From: an uncultured Centipeda sp.
GTDB taxonomy: Bacteria > Bacillota > Negativicutes > Selenomonadales > Selenomonadaceae
DNA length: 64,000 bases
Assembly (NCBI GenBank): GCA_905372865.1
Contig: CAJPQT010000010.1
Location: forward strand, 24,025-88,024
Direction: 5' to 3'
Both the position numbers and the translations under genes were made by a program. The notes beneath the pieces are model-generated. The model did not search any database. It was not told the DNA's origin and was given only the letters and a program-made list of their open reading frames with translations. Position 1 is the first letter of the stretch, and each line of letters starts with the position of its first letter. Positions 59,662 to 64,000 of this stretch are shown here, piece after piece.

Positions 59662-60390
59662 CTATGACGAAAATCCCGCACGCATCTTCTTCAGCATATA
59701 GGCGCGGTAGCCATGCTCAACCTCGCTGCTGCGGCGCGTCGCAATCGGCAGGAGTGTGCCGTCCGCCAGCAGAATGCCGTCCGCAGTCAGCCGCTGTATA
59801 TAGTCCATATTGACCAGCAGACTGCGGTGGCAGGAGAGGAACATCGGCATGGCATCAAGCAGCTCCCGTGCGCGGGACAGCGTCATATAGGGAGAGCGTG
59901 TCGTGCCGTCCGCCAGATGGAACGAGCAGCGGCGCCCGTCCGCATCGACATAGCGAATGTTTTCGATGGGGACGCGCTGCTCTGTATAGTCAATCGTGAG
60001 CGTGATGGTGGGACGATCCTTTTTGAAGAACGGCGTGCGCGACAGTGCCTCACGCACCCCTGCCTCTGTGACGGGCTTGATGAGATAGTGTGCCGCCGTC
60101 ACGCCGAATGCCTCGACCGCGTGCTCGCGGCTCGTCGTCACGAAGATGATCGCGCAGTTCGTATTGAAGGAGCGCAGAATCTGCGCCGTACGGATGCCCG
60201 TGCGCTCCCCCAGATAGATGTCGAGAAAGACAATGTCGGCGCGCGCGGAGGACATATGCGCAAGGAATTTCTTATCATCCGTGAACGCGCGAATCATCGG
60301 GCGCGGCATATGATCTGAACAGATCGTGTCGAGTGTCGTGCAGAGCGTGTGCAGATCGTTCGGATTGTCATCGAGCACCGCAATCTTCAT
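59662..60390 (-). CDS. LytTR-family response regulator
   Basis: 242 residues from ATG 60390 (AGAGGAGG upstream). Receiver domain with acidic pocket D7/D8, phospho-acceptor D57 (FLDIYLG), T85 and K105 (LIKPV). C-terminal LytTR DNA-binding domain: IRYVDADGRRC, CHRSLLVNMDYIQRL and a basic end. AgrA/LytR-like, acting with the two AgrC-like proteins downstream (11-bp gap, then a 4-bp overlap). Divergent from the glycosyltransferase-adhesin genes; the intergenic direct repeats are a likely target. Confidence 0.93.
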   Translation of the reverse strand: MKIAVLDDNPNDLHTLCTTLDTICSDHMPRPMIRAFTDDKKFLAHMSSARADIVFLDIYLGERTGIRTAQILRSFNTNCAIIFVTTSREHAVEAFGVTAAHYLIKPVTEAGVREALSRTPFFKKDRPTITLTIDYTEQRVPIENIRYVDADGRRCSFHLADGTTRSPYMTLSRARELLDAMPMFLSCHRSLLVNMDYIQRLTADGILLADGTLLPIATRRSSEVEHGYRAYMLKKMRAGFSS

Positions 60391-60453
60391 AGTATATGCC
60401 TCCTCTTTCATAAAATATTTTATGAAAATAAGAAAAAGATTGCAAGTGTAATT

Positions 60454-60505
60454 TGACATCTTTCGCGTTCATGACATACTTTCGTCGTTTATGACCAACT
60501 TTATT
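60454..60505. promoter_or_regulatory. Direct-repeat array, candidate LytTR operator
   Basis: Three spaced copies: TGACAT-CTTTCG from 60454, TGACATACTTTCG from 60472 and TGACCAACTTTAT from 60492, each of the first two followed by a GTT. Spacing of 18 and 20 bp places them on nearly the same DNA face, as for tandem LytTR sites. They lie between the response regulator and the glycosyltransferase gene. Confidence 0.55.
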
Positions 60506-60576
60506 GATATTTCTCTCAGATGTGAGAAAATATTGATAGCATATATAGTTCTTTCGTATCAGTAAGTCGGAGGAAA

Positions 60577-61542
60577 ATGATGGCCTATGAAATTGCGTTT
60601 GGTGTAGACACAGGCTATGTAAAATACGCGGGCATCGTCATGACCTCGATTGCCGCGGAGAATGCGGGGGAGGAGATTGGCTTTCATCTTGTTTGTGATG
60701 GGATTGCGGAGGCGGACATCGTGCGGCTGCAGGCATTCCGCGCCGACTTTCCGAGGACGGATGTCCATATCTATGACGCACGCGCGGCACTCGATGCCAT
60801 TCCGTTTCCCAACGGGATTCCGCATGAGCGGATCAACCGCAGCGTATTCACACGGATTCTCATGCCGGAGCTGGTACCGCAGGAGCTGACGCGGATCCTC
60901 TACCTCGATGCCGACACGCTCTGCGTCGGGCGGCTCACCGGTCTCTATGCGCACGACCTCGGCACGGCGCCGCTCGCCGCTGCCCGTGAGGGCGACGGCG
61001 CACGCAAGGCACAGCGCATCGGCATGCGGGGGACGGACTACTTCAATGCGGGGGTTATGCTCATCGACCTCGCGCGCTGGCGCTCCATGCGGCTGACCGC
61101 ACGCGTCCTCGATGCGTGGCGCACGCATGGCGCCTCGTTCCCCCTCCTCGAACAGGACGCGCTCAACTATGTTCTGGACGGGGATTTTGCCGTACTCGAA
61201 AAGCGTCATGTGCGACTGATGGATGCCTTTGCGCCGTGGGATGTGGACTTTGCGGCGGAGCATACGATCTGGCACTTTCTCAACGAGGGGAAACCGTGGA
61301 TTCGCTATGCCGATCCGCGCGTGCGTGAGCCTTATTGGCAGGTGGTACGCAACTCGCCGTGGCGCGGTCTCACACCGTCCGAGCCGTGGGAGACGCGCAT
61401 CGCCTACCTCGCGGGCTGTCATGCCGAGGCGGCAGAGGACTACCCTGCGGCGGCGCATTACTTTCACGCGGCGGCGGAGCGGCTGATGGAGTTCTATCTG
61501 GAACAGACGAGCAGGATCAATCAATCGGGACAGGAGCGTTAA
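60577..61542 (+). CDS. Glycosyltransferase family 8
   Basis: 321 residues (ATGATG; the second ATG at 60580 is better spaced from GGAGG). GT-A fold, GT8 family: DxD metal/UDP-sugar motif in ILYLDADTLC near residue 110, FNAGVMLIDL near 160, DQ(D)ALNYVL and HFLNEGKPW near the end. Related enzymes add galactose or glucose to LPS core or proteins. It ends 2 bp before the autotransporter start, so the two are co-translated; it could glycosylate that adhesin or modify the envelope. Confidence 0.9.
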   Translation: MMAYEIAFGVDTGYVKYAGIVMTSIAAENAGEEIGFHLVCDGIAEADIVRLQAFRADFPRTDVHIYDARAALDAIPFPNGIPHERINRSVFTRILMPELVPQELTRILYLDADTLCVGRLTGLYAHDLGTAPLAAAREGDGARKAQRIGMRGTDYFNAGVMLIDLARWRSMRLTARVLDAWRTHGASFPLLEQDALNYVLDGDFAVLEKRHVRLMDAFAPWDVDFAAEHTIWHFLNEGKPWIRYADPRVREPYWQVVRNSPWRGLTPSEPWETRIAYLAGCHAEAAEDYPAAAHYFHAAAERLMEFYLEQTSRINQSGQER

Positions 61543-61544
61543 AC

Positions 61545-63719
61545 ATGAAGACGAATGCAGACAACAAACAGATGCGCCTTAGCGCACAGATCGCCCTTGC
61601 ACTCACACTTGGCACAGCGTTTGTGCCAAGTACGGCACTCGCCGCACCGATCACCGCGTCCCAGACCTATACCGCTGATACGACAGAGACGCGTGATGTG
61701 GAGATAACGGGCGGTACGATCACAGTGGAGGGCATCGATCAGGATACTCCCACGTCAAGCCATGCGAATCGTACGGCAATCCTCAAGGGAAATGTCAAGA
61801 TTATAAATTCGTCGGACAATATCCTCGCGGCACTCAGTCACGGGGATGGCACACAGGACTGGACGGGGATTCTGACGGTCAATCCTGACAGAACGAGCAA
61901 GGTGGAGCTGCGCGGCGATATTCTCGTGGGCAGACCCGATAACACCTCTGAGAGAGGCGGCTATGTCAATCTCTATCTGAAGGGCGCGGAGTCCTACTTT
62001 GCGGGCGGGATTACAGATCTAGACGGTAAGGCTCTGCATCAACGCGGCGGCGTGCGTCTCGAACTCTCGGATGGGGCGACGTGGTATCCAAAGGGGGATG
62101 TCTATACGCTCTTTAATCCCACTCCCTATTCGCAGGATTTTGGTGAGACGAGTACGGACGGGGGCGTGAACTGGGCAGAGGATCAGAACAAGCCGCTTGG
62201 CTTCCACCTCTCGGCGAACGGCGGCATCATCGACATCGCGTTTGCTGCGCCGAATGCAGCACGCGGAACTGCCGCCGGACAGCGCACGCTGACATTCCAC
62301 AATGCGCGGACGGCACTCAGCGGTGCGACATTCCGCATCTCCACCGACCTCACGCATAATCGTGCGGACAAGATCGTGCTGAACGGCGTGACCGGCACGG
62401 GCAATCAGTATCATCTGCAAATCGGCTTCGACCCGAAGATGAACGATGCCGCAAATAAGACAAACTATGAGATCACGCCCTCGGTGCCGGGCGGCATTCC
62501 CGTACTGGATTCCGACAATGCGGGCGACACGGTAACGGCACCAGAGTATACTGCAAAGAAAGCCGTTGCGGCAGGGCTTCTGACGAAGAATTTCAAGATC
62601 AAACCGACCGTTGTTGAGGCGACGGAAAGCGGCAGGAAGATTGTGCGTGTGACGAAAGTCGAGATAACGGATGAAAATCCGACCTCACCGCCGACGCCGC
62701 CGACACCACCGCCGACGCCGCCAACACCACCGCCGACGCCGCCGACGCCGCCAACACCACCGCCGACACCGCCGACGCCGCCAACACCACCGCCGACACC
62801 GCCAACCCCAGGTCCCGCGCTGCGCACCGCCGACCTTCTCATGGATATGGCGCTCGCCCAGCTGAGTGCATGGCGCGGCGAGAACAACGACCTGCATCGG
62901 CGTATGGGCGGACTGCGTGCGGGTGGGGAATCTGGCGCATGGGTGCGCGGCTATGGCGGCAGGACGGAGTTCGGCAGCTATCCTACGGAGGGGCGTTACA
63001 GCGGCGTACAGGTCGGTATTGACCGTGCTGCTTCGCTCCATGGAGGCACACTCTTCATGGGGGTTGCAGCCTCAACATCGAGCGGCACGGCACGGAACAG
63101 CGACCTCGACGGCAGCCATCGTGCACACTTCTTCGGTGTGTACGGCAGCTACATGGGCAAACGCGGCGACTACCTCGACGCGATCGTGAAATACGGACGC
63201 ATGACGAACGACGCAACCGCCGTCTTTGACGGTACGGCATACACGGGCGGCTACGGTGTGAACGGCTGGAACATCTCCGTCGAATACGGACACCGCATAG
63301 CTATCAACCCGCATTTCTACTGGACACCACAGGTCGAGCTGAACTATGGACGCATCGGCGCGGCAGACTACACGATGCGTGCAGGTTCTTTGTCGGGGGC
63401 TCACATCGCAAACGATGCCGTCACCACACTCGTCGGGCGCATTGGCACACAGATTGGCTGCGAGGACGAGCACGGCACGGTCTATCTGAAACTCGGCTAT
63501 CTGCGCGAGTTCAAGGGCGATCTCCATATGCGGGCGCAGTATGGATCGACCTCCATTGACCGCAGCTACACGGCACGGGACAGCTATTTCGAGTACGGCG
63601 TAGGCTTTGCGCGGCGCGTCGGCAGAGCGGACATCTACGGTGAGCTCAGCCGTACGGCGGGCGCGGATGCCATTCGTGAGAAATGGAAGGCGAATCTCGG
63701 CGTGCGCATCGAGTTCTAA
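61545..63719 (+). CDS. Autotransporter adhesin (type Va) with Pro-Thr linker
   Basis: 724 residues from ATG 61545. Long basic signal peptide cleaved near ALA-AP (residue 33), a beta-helix passenger of about 350 residues, a (P)TPP repeat linker, then an autotransporter beta-barrel (~450-724; SGAWVRGYGGRTEFGSY, GVQVGIDRA) ending in aromatic Phe (GVRIEF). Barrel-end Phe is needed for BAM-mediated insertion. The passenger lacks Cys and any protease triad. Coupled to the glycosyltransferase and followed 36 bp later by an FHA-type gene. Confidence 0.92.
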   Translation: MKTNADNKQMRLSAQIALALTLGTAFVPSTALAAPITASQTYTADTTETRDVEITGGTITVEGIDQDTPTSSHANRTAILKGNVKIINSSDNILAALSHGDGTQDWTGILTVNPDRTSKVELRGDILVGRPDNTSERGGYVNLYLKGAESYFAGGITDLDGKALHQRGGVRLELSDGATWYPKGDVYTLFNPTPYSQDFGETSTDGGVNWAEDQNKPLGFHLSANGGIIDIAFAAPNAARGTAAGQRTLTFHNARTALSGATFRISTDLTHNRADKIVLNGVTGTGNQYHLQIGFDPKMNDAANKTNYEITPSVPGGIPVLDSDNAGDTVTAPEYTAKKAVAAGLLTKNFKIKPTVVEATESGRKIVRVTKVEITDENPTSPPTPPTPPPTPPTPPPTPPTPPTPPPTPPTPPTPPPTPPTPGPALRTADLLMDMALAQLSAWRGENNDLHRRMGGLRAGGESGAWVRGYGGRTEFGSYPTEGRYSGVQVGIDRAASLHGGTLFMGVAASTSSGTARNSDLDGSHRAHFFGVYGSYMGKRGDYLDAIVKYGRMTNDATAVFDGTAYTGGYGVNGWNISVEYGHRIAINPHFYWTPQVELNYGRIGAADYTMRAGSLSGAHIANDAVTTLVGRIGTQIGCEDEHGTVYLKLGYLREFKGDLHMRAQYGSTSIDRSYTARDSYFEYGVGFARRVGRADIYGELSRTAGADAIREKWKANLGVRIEF
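62688..62811 (+). repeat. Tandem CCGCCGACA/CC-type repeats coding for the PTPP linker
   Basis: About 124 bp of imperfect 15- and 24-bp units encoding TPPTPPP blocks. High repetition favours slippage and length change between strains without loss of frame when whole 3-bp-multiple units are gained or lost. Confidence 0.85.
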
Positions 63720-63755
63720 TCGTATACTTTTTGAAACAAGAAAGGTCGAAGCAAA

Positions 63756-64000
63756 ATGAAATCAGCATCGAACAAACAGCTGCGCCGCACGCTCCTCTGT
63801 GCGCTCGTTGCGGGCGCACTCGCCGCTCCGTTTGCCGCGCCGACAGCGTATGCGCTCCCCATCGAGGGCGCACACGCCGAGACGAATGCGGGGGAGGCGA
63901 ATATCTCCACGAGCGGCACGGTCATGGACATCATGGGCAAGACCGCGCACAATATCCTCCGCTGGGAGGACTTCTCCATCGAGCAGAACGAGAAGGTGCG
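63756..64000 (+). CDS. Haemagglutinin-type two-partner-secretion exoprotein (3' partial)
   Basis: The first 81 codons of a gene that runs off the right edge. Signal peptide (basic start, LCALVAGALAAPFAAPTAYA), then the start of a TPS secretion domain: NISTSGTVMDIMGKTAHNILRWEDFSIEQNEKV, matching the FHA N-terminal NxxW-xxFxIxxxxxV pattern recognised by TpsB/FhaC. A large adhesin or exoprotein is expected. AAAGGTCG precedes the ATG. Its TpsB partner is not in the window. Confidence 0.85.
   Translation, partial: MKSASNKQLRRTLLCALVAGALAAPFAAPTAYALPIEGAHAETNAGEANISTSGTVMDIMGKTAHNILRWEDFSIEQNEKV

Noticed and set aside
62688..62811. CRISPR-like array
   Set aside because: The repeats are coding, have no spacers and translate to a Pro-Thr linker in frame with the barrel. 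No CRISPR array or cas gene is seen anywhere in the window.

Overview
The window looks like a chromosomal segment of an oral-type Selenomonas or close relative (Negativicutes, diderm Firmicutes). Evidence is the high-GC coding bias, two S-layer-homology OmpM porins, type V secreted adhesins in a genome with Firmicutes-type gene order (dnaG-rpoD-trmK-nif3, lepA-hemW), Na+-pumping decarboxylase subunits and flagellar/chemotaxis genes. The genus is inferred; no 16S gene is present.

Layout. 1-3.4 kb: an SGNH hydrolase cut by the left edge, a membrane-anchored unknown, two tandem hemerythrins and a candidate minus-strand sRNA. 3.5-9.05 kb (minus): a giant DUF4132 protein and a small partner. 9.2-15.6 kb: narGHJI nitrate reductase behind a perfect CRP/FNR-type palindrome. 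15.7-18 kb: a HigB-like toxin with a broken antitoxin, an Rpn-tail-like fragment and an ArsB/NhaD-type permease. 18.1-30.6 kb: housekeeping (maf, radC, usp, dgt, dnaG, two tandem rpoD-type sigma genes, tRNA-Asn, trmK, nif3, lepA, hemW, a glutaredoxin), interrupted by a tiny membrane-peptide gene with a convergent antisense RNA. 30.6-35.8 kb: oadG-oadB, then cobI with a corrinoid/iron-chelate type ABC importer. 35.9-39 kb: tandem ompM porins with nearly identical leaders and identical N-terminal halves.

39-45.2 kb: two flagellum-associated small genes (minus), mtaB, tRNA-Arg, a TetR regulator and two radical-SAM proteins of the siroheme-dependent heme route (NirJ1/AhbC- and NirJ2/AhbD-like), the second with a His/Gly-rich N-terminus; then a second tiny-peptide/antisense locus. 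45.2-49.5 kb (minus): a heavy-metal P-type ATPase with a separate HMA protein under a consensus promoter with an ArsR/SmtB-type operator, and a chemoreceptor. 49.6-52.2 kb: a structured candidate ncRNA and three small genes. 52.3-57.2 kb: two near-duplicate TAXI binding proteins, a DUF1850 protein and a fused TRAP permease, with a 171-bp dispersed repeat inside the cluster. 57.2-60.4 kb (minus): a MITE-like element and a LytTR response regulator with two AgrC-like kinases that each lack what the other has. 60.4-64 kb: glycosyltransferase, autotransporter and the start of a haemagglutinin-type TpsA exoprotein.

Themes: (i) two loci with matching type I toxin-antitoxin architecture; (ii) a possible two-subunit sensor kinase beside surface adhesin genes; (iii) three tandem duplications (sigma factor, porin, TRAP binding protein) with sharply bounded blocks of DNA identity, suggesting gene conversion; (iv) functional links between heme synthesis, nitrate respiration (NarI needs heme b) and corrinoid/metal import.
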